DNA of 38,474 nucleotides from Acidobacteriaceae bacterium (GTDB lineage Bacteria; Acidobacteriota; Terriglobia; Terriglobales; Acidobacteriaceae), in the NCBI GenBank assembly GCA_003138975.1, contig PLHQ01000022.1, positions 1-38,474 of the forward strand. Direction: 5' to 3'. Made by a program: the position numbers and the translations under genes. A model generated the notes under the pieces. That model had not been told where the DNA came from. It worked only from the letters and a program-made list of their open reading frames with translations, and made no database searches. Positions 9,108-18,186 of the stretch are shown piece after piece (the stretch's first letter is position 1; each line of letters starts with the position of its first letter).

Positions 9108-11591
9108 ATGTCCACGAAAATCGGCCACTTCGAAATCCTGAGTGAACTGTCAAAGTCTGCCACGGGCGCGGTCTACAAGGCCAACGATCCGCAAACCAGC
9201 CAAACCGTCGCTCTCAAAGCGATTCAGTTGTCGGCCTTTGGTGAACGCGCCGCCGATCTGGAAAAATGCCTTCTGGAAGAGGCCGAGACCACCAAGGTCT
9301 TGAGCAATCCCAACCTCGCACCCGTTTACGGCGCCGGAGAAATGGAAGGCCAGTTCTGTGCCGCCATGGAGTACATCCAGGGCAACAGCGTTGCTACCAT
9401 GTTGGCGCGCAAAGAAGGATTTTCCATCTGGGACTTGCTCGACATCGGACGGCAAGTGTGCAGCGGCCTCGATTACGCTCACTCCCAGAACGTTTTTCAC
9501 TATAGTCTTGAGCCCGCCAAAATCATGTGCGGCTGGGACGGCACTGTCAGAATTCTGGGATTCGGCGTCTCCAGCGTGGGCAAGTTCACCGCGGAGATGC
9601 CAGAGGTCCCATCCATTCTGCACTACATGTCACCGGAACAGGTTCGCGGCGAGAATATCGATGCGCGCTCGAATATTTTTAGTCTGGGCACGCTATTTTA
9701 CGAAATGGTGACCGACCGCAAGGCTTTCGATCGTGAGGATTCCGAATCCCTGCGCCTGAGCATTCTCGAGAGCATGCCCGTGCCCCCGATGCATGTGAAC
9801 TCCAAACTTCACCCGCTACTCAGCGATCTCATCATGAAGGCCCTGGCCAAGGATCCGGGCCAACGCTACCAGACCGGGAGGGAACTGCTCGACGATCTGG
9901 AGAAATGCAAGGAATCGAAACCGCAGGCTGCGAAAGCTCCGGCAGCGCCAGCCAAGGCTCCAGCGGTTGCAGCTCCGGTGAAAGCTGCAGCTCAAACCAA
10001 GTTCGCGTCCACGCCCCCGAAACCGGTAGAAAAGAAACCCGCTGTCCCTCAGCCGCCAGTGGCGTCACGCCCGGCATCGCCACCCCCGACAGTTGCTAAA
10101 CCGGAACCCGCGCGTAAGGCTGCCGCCGCCGCAGTAGGCTGGGCAGGAGCCGAAGTTTCGTCCTCCTCACCTCACCTTGATGCGCCCAATTCGCACATTG
10201 CTCCGCGTGCCGAAGCGATCAACGATGCCCTGCCACCGTCGGCTTCCATGTCGTCGGCCGTACTCGATGAGCCCGCAGTCGAAAGTCCCAGCCCCGAGCC
10301 GCCCAGAATCGCTGTGGATCCCCTGATGGCTGGCGACGCCCCATCGCGCGGCAACGGCGTCAGTTTCTCGGAGATGACCGAACTTCCTCCGCTGAAGGAG
10401 GTCTACATCGCGCCGCCTCCGCCACCTCCCGCGCTCCAGCAGGAACCTTCTCTCACGCCAAATTTTCACGCGGGTTCGGAACCGGAGAAGCCGAAGGTTC
10501 AGCCACGCGAAGTCGCCGAAAAGGCAATCAAGGAAATCAAGAACGTTCCACCCAGCCTGATGGTTTATTCCATCGCCGGTGCGGCCGTCTTGATCCTTAT
10601 CATCGCGATCGCTCTGGTCCTGCACATCAACCATTTGAATAGTGACGACGACTTCCCTCGTCCAGCCGCCGAGCCGGCTAACCAAGCGGCAGCAAGTCAG
10701 CCCGCAGCACCATCTCAGCCGGCGCAGGTGCAAGTACCTCAGCCCAGCAGCGTGCCCGCCCAAACTCAACCTGCGGAGTCCGTGGAGGAATCTCAGCCAG
10801 CGCCCACTCACGTGGCTGCCGCTGCGACGAGAGGCAGGAACTCAAAGAAGAAATCAGCTGCGCCGATCGCTCCCGTCGTCGTCCCCGGACAAATGGCCAT
10901 TGACTCCACTCCACAGGGAGCGCAAGTCCAGCTCGACGGGAAAACAGATCCCTCATGGGTTACACCGTTCACTCTGTCGGGACTCAACCCCGGCCAGCAC
11001 AGCGTTACCGTCAGCAAGCCAGGGTACTCTACCGACACTCGTACCGTCGACGTTGCTTCTGGCAGCAAGTCATTCGTCGTGACCCATCTCGTGCAGCTTA
11101 TGGCCACGCTTTCGGTTACCAGCACGCCCGTCGGCGCCAATGTCTATGTCGATGGCAGAGATACCGGCAAGCTCACTCCCGCGCAAGTCTCCGTGGATAA
11201 AGGTCAGCACGTCGTGCTCGTGCGCAAAGCTGGATTCATCGACGAGACCACCAGCGCGCAGTTCGTCCTCGCCCAGACCGTCAGCTTCTCGCCCACTCTG
11301 CGCTCGCTGGGCAACGTCGATGACATCAAGACCGTGGGCAAAATGAAAAAACTATTTGGTGGCAAGGAAGCGCAGGGCATGGGTACGGTCAGCGTCAAGA
11401 CCCAGCCCAAGGGAGCCCAAGTGGCTGTCAACCAGCACATGCTGGATAAAGGCTCGCCCGTTGATTTCGTGCTCGACCCCGGCAACTATGTCGTCGACAT
11501 CACGCTCACCGGCTATGCGCCCATTCACAAGGTCATCACCGTGGACAAAGGCGGCAAAGCCGTCATCGACGAAGTTCTTCAGCACGAATAG
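9108..11591 (+). CDS. Membrane-anchored Ser/Thr pseudokinase with three PEGA repeats
   Basis: The 827-residue protein has an N-terminal Hanks-type kinase fold (about 7-270), a long Pro/Ala-rich linker (about 275-480), one membrane helix (about 485-507, VLILIIAIALVLHI), a second Pro/Gln-rich linker, and three PEGA domains (about 595-660, 662-730 and 755-825). The kinase part keeps the ATP-binding lysine (K37 in VALKAIQL) and the MSPEQ segment. It has lost the catalytic machinery: HRD is HYS (131-133), DFG is GFG (151-153), the glycine loop reads SKSATG, and the subdomain IX aspartate is N (189). By family knowledge it should not phosphorylate and would act as an ATP-sensing or scaffold domain. 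PEGA repeats are thought to bind envelope or surface components. The start is supported by GGAG at 9101. It is divergent from the exporter operon. Confidence 0.85.
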   Translation: MSTKIGHFEILSELSKSATGAVYKANDPQTSQTVALKAIQLSAFGERAADLEKCLLEEAETTKVLSNPNLAPVYGAGEMEGQFCAAMEYIQGNSVATMLARKEGFSIWDLLDIGRQVCSGLDYAHSQNVFHYSLEPAKIMCGWDGTVRILGFGVSSVGKFTAEMPEVPSILHYMSPEQVRGENIDARSNIFSLGTLFYEMVTDRKAFDREDSESLRLSILESMPVPPMHVNSKLHPLLSDLIMKALAKDPGQRYQTGRELLDDLEKCKESKPQAAKAPAAPAKAPAVAAPVKAAAQTKFASTPPKPVEKKPAVPQPPVASRPASPPPTVAKPEPARKAAAAAVGWAGAEVSSSSPHLDAPNSHIAPRAEAINDALPPSASMSSAVLDEPAVESPSPEPPRIAVDPLMAGDAPSRGNGVSFSEMTELPPLKEVYIAPPPPPPALQQEPSLTPNFHAGSEPEKPKVQPREVAEKAIKEIKNVPPSLMVYSIAGAAVLILIIAIALVLHINHLNSDDDFPRPAAEPANQAAASQPAAPSQPAQVQVPQPSSVPAQTQPAESVEESQPAPTHVAAAATRGRNSKKKSAAPIAPVVVPGQMAIDSTPQGAQVQLDGKTDPSWVTPFTLSGLNPGQHSVTVSKPGYSTDTRTVDVASGSKSFVVTHLVQLMATLSVTSTPVGANVYVDGRDTGKLTPAQVSVDKGQHVVLVRKAGFIDETTSAQFVLAQTVSFSPTLRSLGNVDDIKTVGKMKKLFGGKEAQGMGTVSVKTQPKGAQVAVNQHMLDKGSPVDFVLDPGNYVVDITLTGYAPIHKVITVDKGGKAVIDEVLQHE

Positions 11592-11841
11592 TTGGCCCTT
11601 GTCTAAAGTCTGAATCTTTCAGAAGTCATCATTCCGTCTATTCGCACCTGGCTACTCCAACCGCTACGCTTGCACACCCCTTGGAGAAGAAGCAATAATG
11701 GCCGCGTTTGCACAGGCAGCCTTGTGAATGAGGCGATGGACGAGGCGAAGTTCCCAGCTGAACAAAAAACAGGGGCGCCTTGCATTACAACCGCCGCAAG
11801 ATGCCCCTTGTTCGATCAAGTGACTCTTAAATTCTCTAGAG

Positions 11842-13002
11842 CTAGTTGCTGCATCCGCCATTCGCCGCGCAACCCTCATCGAAGAAAGTGATGCCTTGGT
11901 TACCTTCGGTTCCTGCCGTGCCGGCTACAGGATACGAGATGGCCGTGCTGCCATCGTACAGCGTTCCTAAATATGTGCTGGTTGCCTGGCTGCCCGCGTA
12001 AAAAACCTGATCGTTGTTGTTGTAAGCCTCGCCGCCAAACGTAAAGTCCATGACGTAGTTCGCCAGGTCATAGTAGCCGTTGTAGCCGCCCTTCTCGCAG
12101 CACGGCTGCTCCACGATCCACTCGGCGCTGCTCCCTACCAGTTCCGTTCCCGAAGGGGCAGAAATGCCAATAAGGTCATAGATCTGCGTGGTTAGGTCTT
12201 CGACAATAAGGAAGCCGGTCGTGGAACTCGTCTCAACCGTCTCGACGAACATGTCATCACCGTTCGCCACGTCAAATTCACCGATGGCGCCAGCCGGGAA
12301 CCATTCGATCCATGCTATCGGTGTGTAATAAGTAGTGGTACCGTCGACACATCGCACGGCTGAGTCGGTACCAGCTTGCAGCACGTCGCCGTTGCCGGCC
12401 TTTGCAATCCCCGAACCATCGATACCGTTCCACACCGAGACGTAGTCGGTCAAACCGTCGCAGACGTTGCCTCCATCACCGTCGAATGCCTCCTGAGCGA
12501 ACGGCACATTCCAGTACGACATCACATAGTAAAAAGAGGTTTTCGTGCTGTATTTGGTTAGCGTGTTGGTGAGTATGACGCCGCTCCAGTTGGAGTAACT
12601 GGCGGACCCCGGTTTATTCGTGGTTTGGGACGCCAGCACCTTGGCATCTCTCCCCGAGCCGTGGTAAATGCCCGTTGGTTTCAGATCACCATGCCAGCGA
12701 TTCCTGGCCATTTTCATGGCGTGAGCCCATCTTGCATAACCGCTCGGATCGGCCTCCGCATCCGGATGGGGCGGGAACCCATAAGCGGCTAGCTCTAGGT
12801 CCGACGCGGCTACGGGATCGAAACCGGCTGGCGCATCCGGGAACCTGAATATTCCCGGTATGTTGGTTGGGACGGTAGCGGATTTTTGGTACATTGCGCG
12901 GACCGGGTCGGAGTTGCTTTGGGCCGCGGCAACACCCGGGAAACTGCACATCGAAAGAACTGCTACTGCGACAAACGCTACTGCAATCGTTCTACACTTC
13001 AT
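11842..13002 (-). CDS. Secreted peptidase, family G1 (eqolisin-like glutamic peptidase)
   Basis: The 386-residue protein starts with a Sec signal peptide (residues 1-28, cleavage likely after AAA or AQ) and a propeptide-like stretch to about 130. The catalytic domain follows from the SNWSG motif at 137-141. It carries VWNGIDG (190-196), VLQAG with the putative catalytic Gln209, WIEWFP (231-236), and SSAEWIVEQP with the putative catalytic Glu294. The Gln-Glu spacing of 85 residues is close to the 83 of fungal scytalidoglutamic peptidase. These enzymes cleave proteins at acid pH outside the cell. The ATG at 13002 is preceded by GAGGAG with 8 nt spacing. The gene is a lone unit converging with the pseudokinase gene. 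Cysteine pairs (CC at 301-302 and others) suggest disulfides. Confidence 0.8.
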   Translation of the reverse strand: MKCRTIAVAFVAVAVLSMCSFPGVAAAQSNSDPVRAMYQKSATVPTNIPGIFRFPDAPAGFDPVAASDLELAAYGFPPHPDAEADPSGYARWAHAMKMARNRWHGDLKPTGIYHGSGRDAKVLASQTTNKPGSASYSNWSGVILTNTLTKYSTKTSFYYVMSYWNVPFAQEAFDGDGGNVCDGLTDYVSVWNGIDGSGIAKAGNGDVLQAGTDSAVRCVDGTTTYYTPIAWIEWFPAGAIGEFDVANGDDMFVETVETSSTTGFLIVEDLTTQIYDLIGISAPSGTELVGSSAEWIVEQPCCEKGGYNGYYDLANYVMDFTFGGEAYNNNDQVFYAGSQATSTYLGTLYDGSTAISYPVAGTAGTEGNQGITFFDEGCAANGGCSN

Positions 13003-13880
13003 GTTAACACTCCTCGATAGTGTGTGAAGCCTGACGAGTAATGGTGATGTGAGAACAAAAACGTTTCATGGCGGGCGGTCTATTTCGTTGCTAGGAACTG
13101 CGGGGCAGAACAAGCAGGCTTATTTCTTTCCCGGGGCCGACAAAACGGGGGGCTGGCCCACCCTTGCTTCCCGATGGTTCCATGGATTGTCACGACTGAG
13201 GCTGCCCCCACCTGTCGCGGTCTTCGACGGGTGGGCACCGCGTACTTCGAGTCCATGTTCACTCGTCAGAGCGAAGCAGCGGACATGAATGTTACAAACC
13301 CCTGTGCCCACACGGCTGCAACCGCTACTACGGCGCCGGATATCTTCACTTCATCACCACAAGCTGTTACCAGCGTCGCGCTCTACTCGGACGGCCGCAG
13401 AATCGCGATGTTTTTCTACAGGTGCTGGCGCAGGTTCGGAGGCGCCACTGGTTTGTGTTCGTGCAAGGGGGTCCCCTCCTCACAGGATCCACAACCACGT
13501 GTGACATCTAACCTTGTGATGCAATAAAAATCAGTCCATCATCGCTAAGCGATGCCAGTGTAGCCTCGCGGGTCAAGTCGACATAAGTCCCTTATTCTCT
13601 AGATTTTGACCTCTAAGCTCTTTGCCATCTAGATCTTGCAAGCACTTCTTGTGAACCCCGCGCCCGGCAAGACTTTCCAGGGGAGGGAGGAGGGGGGGGT
13701 ACCCCCGAAAATTAATGAAAATCGCGCGCCTCGCCCCTGCGCTTGAAGCGACGAGACGCAAGTATTACAAGCAGAAATCCACAGGCTTAGATTTATAGGT
13801 AGCCTCAGCAGGCAGGACCGAGAGCGAGAGGTTTTTCAATCAGCAATCTCCGCACGTCGACGCTGGGAATTGCTCTAAGC
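13003..13880. other. Long gene-poor stretch with a G-run and small hairpins
   Basis: In these ~880 bp I see no reading frame with family character; the short frames are Arg/Ser/Pro-rich noise. It must hold the promoter of the G1 peptidase. Visible structure includes a perfect hairpin CATCGC-TAA-GCGATG near 13541-13555, a repeated CTAGAT-T/C-TTG motif near 13600 and 13630, and a strong G-run with an adjacent palindrome GGGGGTACCCCC at 13680-13706. The function is unknown. Confidence 0.55.
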
Positions 13881-15710
13881 CTATCGCGGCAGCTTGAAGT
13901 TGACCGTGACCTGCGTCTGGATCTCGACCGGAGAACCGTCGAGCAGATAAGGTTTGTACTTCCACTGCTTCACCGCATCAACTGCGGCCCGCGCCAGAGT
14001 CTGATCTCCACTGAGAACTTTCACCGCGGAAATGTCGCCCGTCTTGGAGATCGTCGCCAGCAGTTGCACGGACCCTTCAATCCGCATGCGCAAGGCGTTC
14101 GCTGGATACGAAGGTGAGGTCTTCTTGATCACCAGTCCCTGCGAAACTCCCTGCGAAACGCTCATCGTCTGCAGCACCGGAGTCGGCGCGCCGCTCGCGC
14201 CGTTCATCAAATTCGGAAGCCCGCCGTTTCCCGCTGGAGCAATACTGGCAATGCTCGGCGCTGGCGCATCGTTCGATGCCGCAGAGCTTCCCGTCCCACG
14301 TTGCACAAGGCCCTTCTTGATCACAATGGGCTGTGTCCCCGCTGACGGAGCCTTCTCTGCCACAGCGGCCTCCTCAGGTGTGGACGAGTCCACTCCAGAG
14401 TTAGCTTTGCTCTGGTGTGCTTGCACGTTGTTTGCGCCGGCAATTGTTTGGGTAGTGGCCGAAGCCTTCGTCTTCCCCGCTAGTTGAGCGGCTGTAGAAC
14501 TCGGAATCGATGTGTCAGAAGACGGAACCGACGCAGGAGACGTCACATCGGAAGAGGGCGAGACCGTCGTGCCCAGCGTCGCTTGCGGAACCGCGGCAGA
14601 ATTTGTCACGGGCCGCGCTGCAACTGCCGCGGGCGCGCTCACCGCCCGGTTCGAAGGTCCAAACTGTATCCATGCGGCATAACCGCCTACCGCAATCAGC
14701 ACAACCGCAGCCACTGCCACCAAAGCCTTCTTGCTTCTACCGCCCGCGGATTTTGTGCCGCTCTCGACCCCATCGCCGAAGGTAAACGAAGGCGCAGGGG
14801 AAGCAGTCTCCTCGACTGGAGAACCGCTCGCGCTGGCCGCACCTTTCTCAACTCGATTCTCGGCCTCCGAAATTGCCGTCGAAGGTTTGTCCGTGGTAGA
14901 GATGCTTGGCTTTGCCTTTCGCGCCGGAGCCGCCGCGCTAGCGGAACCCGCAGATGTTGCTACTGAAAACCCTGAACTCGACGGCGCTGTGGCTTCAGTC
15001 TTGCTGAATGTTATCTCTGGCGCAGCCTCAGCGGCCGCATGCGGCGCGATCTTTGCGGAGACCGTTTGTGTCTTTGACGTCGTGATCAATGGCGAATCAA
15101 TCTGCTTTGGAACTGCATTCGCTGAATCTGTAGATTCAGAAGTCTCGGTGATCCCGCTAGAAGCGGAAGCGACAAAGTTCGTATGCGGGGTCCTCTTCGG
15201 CGCTGGAACACTCGTCGTTGCCAGAGGTGCGATCGGTGCCGGCGGCCGCGAAGTGGGCATTACATGAGCTGGCCGGGCAGGTGGTGGTGGTGCGGAAGTC
15301 GCAGGCTTTGCGGTTGCAGTCGTTGCGGGTTTTACACTTTCGTTCTTGCGCAACAGTCCTCGCGCAACGCGTAACGTGCCCTTCGCCTGCTCAACATTAA
15401 TCGGCTTGGTGAGAACCAGGTTTGCCCCAATACGAAAAGCCTTCGCCACTCCTGCTTGTCCTTCGACGACCGCCACCGCCAGCGCCGATTGGTTGTTCGG
15501 AGCGTTGTGCGCACTCTTGAAGAGGAGCGTGGCATTCTGCTCGTTGTCGCAATCCACGACGACGGCATCGAAATGTTCGCCCATCAATTTCTTCACTGCG
15601 GCGAAGGGTTCGGTACAGGAAACCACTTCAAAGTCCAACTCGCTGAGAACCTGTGTTACGGTGCGAGCCGTCTTCTCATCGGGACAAAAGAGGAGTGCTT
15701 GGTAACCCAT
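13881..15710 (-). CDS. Receiver-domain/TonB C-terminal fusion protein
   Basis: This 609-residue protein joins a CheY-like receiver domain (1-120) to a TonB C-terminal domain (about 525-609). The receiver keeps the acidic pair D11-E12, a possible phospho-acceptor D53 in VVVDCD, and the conserved lysine K102 in LTKPI. It lacks an obvious Ser/Thr at the end of strand 4. A Thr/Ala/Ser-rich linker (about 125-320) leads to a single membrane helix (about 331-350, ALVAVAAVVLIAVGGYAAWI). A second low-complexity linker and the TonB domain (SPSYPANALRMRIEGSVQL to QVTVNFKLPR) follow. This puts the receiver in the cytoplasm and the TonB domain in the periplasm. TonB domains contact outer-membrane transporters, but no ExbB/ExbD lies nearby. 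The ATG at 15710 has no strong ribosome binding site. Confidence 0.8.
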   Translation of the reverse strand: MGYQALLFCPDEKTARTVTQVLSELDFEVVSCTEPFAAVKKLMGEHFDAVVVDCDNEQNATLLFKSAHNAPNNQSALAVAVVEGQAGVAKAFRIGANLVLTKPINVEQAKGTLRVARGLLRKNESVKPATTATAKPATSAPPPPARPAHVMPTSRPPAPIAPLATTSVPAPKRTPHTNFVASASSGITETSESTDSANAVPKQIDSPLITTSKTQTVSAKIAPHAAAEAAPEITFSKTEATAPSSSGFSVATSAGSASAAAPARKAKPSISTTDKPSTAISEAENRVEKGAASASGSPVEETASPAPSFTFGDGVESGTKSAGGRSKKALVAVAAVVLIAVGGYAAWIQFGPSNRAVSAPAAVAARPVTNSAAVPQATLGTTVSPSSDVTSPASVPSSDTSIPSSTAAQLAGKTKASATTQTIAGANNVQAHQSKANSGVDSSTPEEAAVAEKAPSAGTQPIVIKKGLVQRGTGSSAASNDAPAPSIASIAPAGNGGLPNLMNGASGAPTPVLQTMSVSQGVSQGLVIKKTSPSYPANALRMRIEGSVQLLATISKTGDISAVKVLSGDQTLARAAVDAVKQWKYKPYLLDGSPVEIQTQVTVNFKLPR

Positions 15711-15845
15711 ATTGAGTTCATCGTAGGTACACCCGTAAGCTCCATCAAGTTACGGTGGTAATTGCGACCAGGCCGCTTCGGCTTGCCAGACGGGACTTCC
15801 CGGGCTTCCGCCAGCCGCACTGTTCCGCGCATACAATACCGTGTC

Positions 15846-16445
15846 ATGCGCATCCCGCTATCGATCAAGTTGCTATGGACAGCGTGCGTGATCGCGTGGA
15901 TGCCTTTGTATTGGCGACAGTACGGGCTGCAGAATTTTCTCTTCTTCTGCGATCTCGGCAATCTCTTTATCGCTGCGGGTTTGTGGCTGGAATGTCCGCT
16001 GGTATTCTCCTGGCAGGCAAGCGGACTACTGCTTTTTCAGACTCTATTCACCATCGATTTTGCGGGGGTTCTAGTAAGCGGGCGGCACGTCATTGGTGGC
16101 ACGGAGTATATGTTCGATCCACACGTTCCGCTGCCCATTCGATTGCTGAGTCTGTTTCACGTGATCACCCCGCCATTGCTGCTGTGGGCGATTTGGCGTT
16201 TAGGCTACGACCCTCGAGGTTGGAAGTACCAGACACTGACTGCGTGGATCGTGATTCCGATTAACTATTTCTGGCGCCCGCAGTACGATGTGAACTGGGC
16301 CCGCGGGCTTTTCTTTCGCGAACAGCACGTCGTTCCGGGGTTCTTGTATCTGTTGGCTTACCTGATCATTGTTCCCGGCGCCGTCTACTATCCGACACAC
16401 CGGTTCATGGCCTGGTTAACGCAGCGCTGGCACGCAGAGTCCTAA
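15846..16445 (+). CDS. Integral membrane protein of unknown function
   Basis: The 199-residue product is very hydrophobic, with about five or six predicted membrane helices (for example IKLLWTACVIAWMPLYW and FLYLLAYLIIVPGAVYYP). Tryptophan, tyrosine and phenylalanine are frequent near the helix ends. Charged loops carry GYDPRGWKYQ and WRPQYDVNWARG. I recognise it only as resembling uncharacterised membrane proteins and give no function. The ATG at 15846 is preferred over an in-frame start at 15762, which would add 28 polar, low-quality residues. The stop codon (16443-16445) directly abuts the stop of the convergent MscS gene (16446-16448), with no base between them. Confidence 0.7.
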   Translation: MRIPLSIKLLWTACVIAWMPLYWRQYGLQNFLFFCDLGNLFIAAGLWLECPLVFSWQASGLLLFQTLFTIDFAGVLVSGRHVIGGTEYMFDPHVPLPIRLLSLFHVITPPLLLWAIWRLGYDPRGWKYQTLTAWIVIPINYFWRPQYDVNWARGLFFREQHVVPGFLYLLAYLIIVPGAVYYPTHRFMAWLTQRWHAES

Positions 16446-18170
16446 TCATTTTTTCTCCACGTTCTTTTCAGTATCTTGATTCTGGTTGCCGGCAGGCGTG
16501 GAAGGGGAATGCTTGCCTGGGCTTGAATCGGTTATTTGTTGGAGGGCAGCCCTGGTCTTGTCTTTGTCGAGTCCCGAGCCCTGATTCAAATAGAGCTTCT
16601 GCGAGGGGGACGCGAGGCTGGTTCCGGAGTCTTCCACCAAATTCACGATCTGCAGCAGCACGTCTTCCCGGACGGCGGCAAATTCGTTGAAATCCTGCGT
16701 CAATATGTAACAAGCCAGTTCCACATTAAGGGCGCTGGAGGCGAGTTCAATAAGCCGCACTCGAACCGTATTGCTCTCGATCTTGGGATTGCTGCTTAAC
16801 ACCCGGCGGATTTCGGAAAGCACGGAGCGGAGTTGATCGGATGAGGTGTCGAGGTGAAGACCGAGAACAGTCTTGAAAAGCATCTTATCGCGCCGGCTCA
16901 GGTTCTCGACGTTGATGGTCGCCACAGTGCCATTAGGAATAGCCAACAGCGTCCTCTCTTCCGTGCGCACTCGAGTGGAGCGCAGGCCGATATCCTCGAC
17001 CGTCCCCGTGCGGTCGCCGAACTTACAAACATCCCCCACGCGAATCACTTCATCGCCCAATACTGAAACGCCGCCAAATAAATTTTCGATGGTCTTCTGC
17101 GCGCCGAAGCCGACGGCCAGGGTGCCAATGCCGACGCCTGCCAGCGCAGTGCTCATATTGAAGCCCAGCACGCTCAGGACAAAAAATATGGCCATGACAA
17201 CGACCAGCACTTTGATGATGCGCTCGCCCAACAACATCAGCGAGCCGGTGCCCGAGTGGCCGCGGGCGAGAGCCCGGTTGCGTACGCGCTGCAAGAACCA
17301 ACGAATCACGCGCCAGAGAATCCAGTTGGCGCCGATAATGCCCGCAACCTCAACCAACTGGAAATAGTAGTGCCGCTGCAGCAGTGGCATGCCGAGGTAG
17401 CGTTCCAGTATCCGGTGAATGATCGTACCGGCGAGCAGCCATGCTGGCCCGGAAACCGATCGCGATGCCAGTTCGGCGTGGCCCTGTCTCCGCGCCCACC
17501 AGCGCATGGGAATTTGCAGTACCACCAAGAGCAGCCAGCCGGCCGCCGCTGCCACTGGAATCATCAGCACCAGAGCCAGCCATTGCCACAGTGGCATGCC
17601 CGCCAACTGATGCGTCACCACCCACGCGGGCAAACGGTTTTCTACCTGCCGCGCCCCGACCTGATCGTAGAGTTCAGGGACCTTGGCCAGGGTGTCGGAA
17701 GAGATGAGCCAAATCTTTCCCGCGCTCGGATCGGAAACGCGGACAAGTTCCAAGTCCGCCTCCGCATCGCCGGACAACATGGTCCCCAGCTTCTGCCTCC
17801 CCAGGGGAACGCCTTCCTGGGGCGCGCCTTCGGGTTGCGTGCTCACGTTCTTCAGGCTGCCGGCATAGGCGTTGTCCATGACAAACTTCAGATTCGAAGC
17901 CAATGCGTCGCCTTCGGTCTGGCGCCGCGAGGCACTCATCTGCAGGTATTGCGCCGCGATACTGTAGTTGCCCGCTTGCGCCGCCTGTAAGAATCCGAAG
18001 ACCGTTCCATACGGCGTATCGCGCCCCAGCGGGTCGGCAGGAGTTTTGGAGGACGCGGTCCCGGGTGCCGGTGGCTGCAGTATCTGGCTTAGTGGGCTCT
18101 GTGCTGAGAGCGGTAGACAGACCGCAAGACCAAGGGCAAGAAAAGCAAATCCTCTGGAAAAGTTCGACAT
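16446..18170 (-). CDS. MscS-family mechanosensitive channel with periplasmic N-terminal domain
   Basis: The 574-residue protein has a signal peptide (SNFSRGFAFLALGLAVCLPLSAQ) and a periplasmic domain of about 150 residues. Several membrane helices follow, then the MscS core. The pore helix region is VLGFNMSTALAGVGIGTLAVGFGAQ, leading to the beta domain with FLFGG-like ENLFGGVSVL and RVGDVCKFGDRTGTVEDIGLRST. A Ser/Pro/Gln-rich tail ends the protein. In the family these channels open under membrane tension and release solutes. I chose the ATG at 18170, which has GGGGAAG at good spacing. The in-frame ATG at 18185 and the 18227 start (overlapping lpd) are less likely. It starts 16 bp after lpd stops, so it is probably the last gene of the pyruvate dehydrogenase operon. 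Confidence 0.85.
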   Translation of the reverse strand: MSNFSRGFAFLALGLAVCLPLSAQSPLSQILQPPAPGTASSKTPADPLGRDTPYGTVFGFLQAAQAGNYSIAAQYLQMSASRRQTEGDALASNLKFVMDNAYAGSLKNVSTQPEGAPQEGVPLGRQKLGTMLSGDAEADLELVRVSDPSAGKIWLISSDTLAKVPELYDQVGARQVENRLPAWVVTHQLAGMPLWQWLALVLMIPVAAAAGWLLLVVLQIPMRWWARRQGHAELASRSVSGPAWLLAGTIIHRILERYLGMPLLQRHYYFQLVEVAGIIGANWILWRVIRWFLQRVRNRALARGHSGTGSLMLLGERIIKVLVVVMAIFFVLSVLGFNMSTALAGVGIGTLAVGFGAQKTIENLFGGVSVLGDEVIRVGDVCKFGDRTGTVEDIGLRSTRVRTEERTLLAIPNGTVATINVENLSRRDKMLFKTVLGLHLDTSSDQLRSVLSEIRRVLSSNPKIESNTVRVRLIELASSALNVELACYILTQDFNEFAAVREDVLLQIVNLVEDSGTSLASPSQKLYLNQGSGLDKDKTRAALQQITDSSPGKHSPSTPAGNQNQDTEKNVEKK

Positions 18171-18186
18171 GGGTTTCTTCCCCATA

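Noticed and set aside
13049-13527. Short plus-strand frames in the gap upstream of the G1 peptidase
   Set aside because: They overlap one another, have no ribosome binding sites, and read as Arg/Ser/Thr-rich noise.
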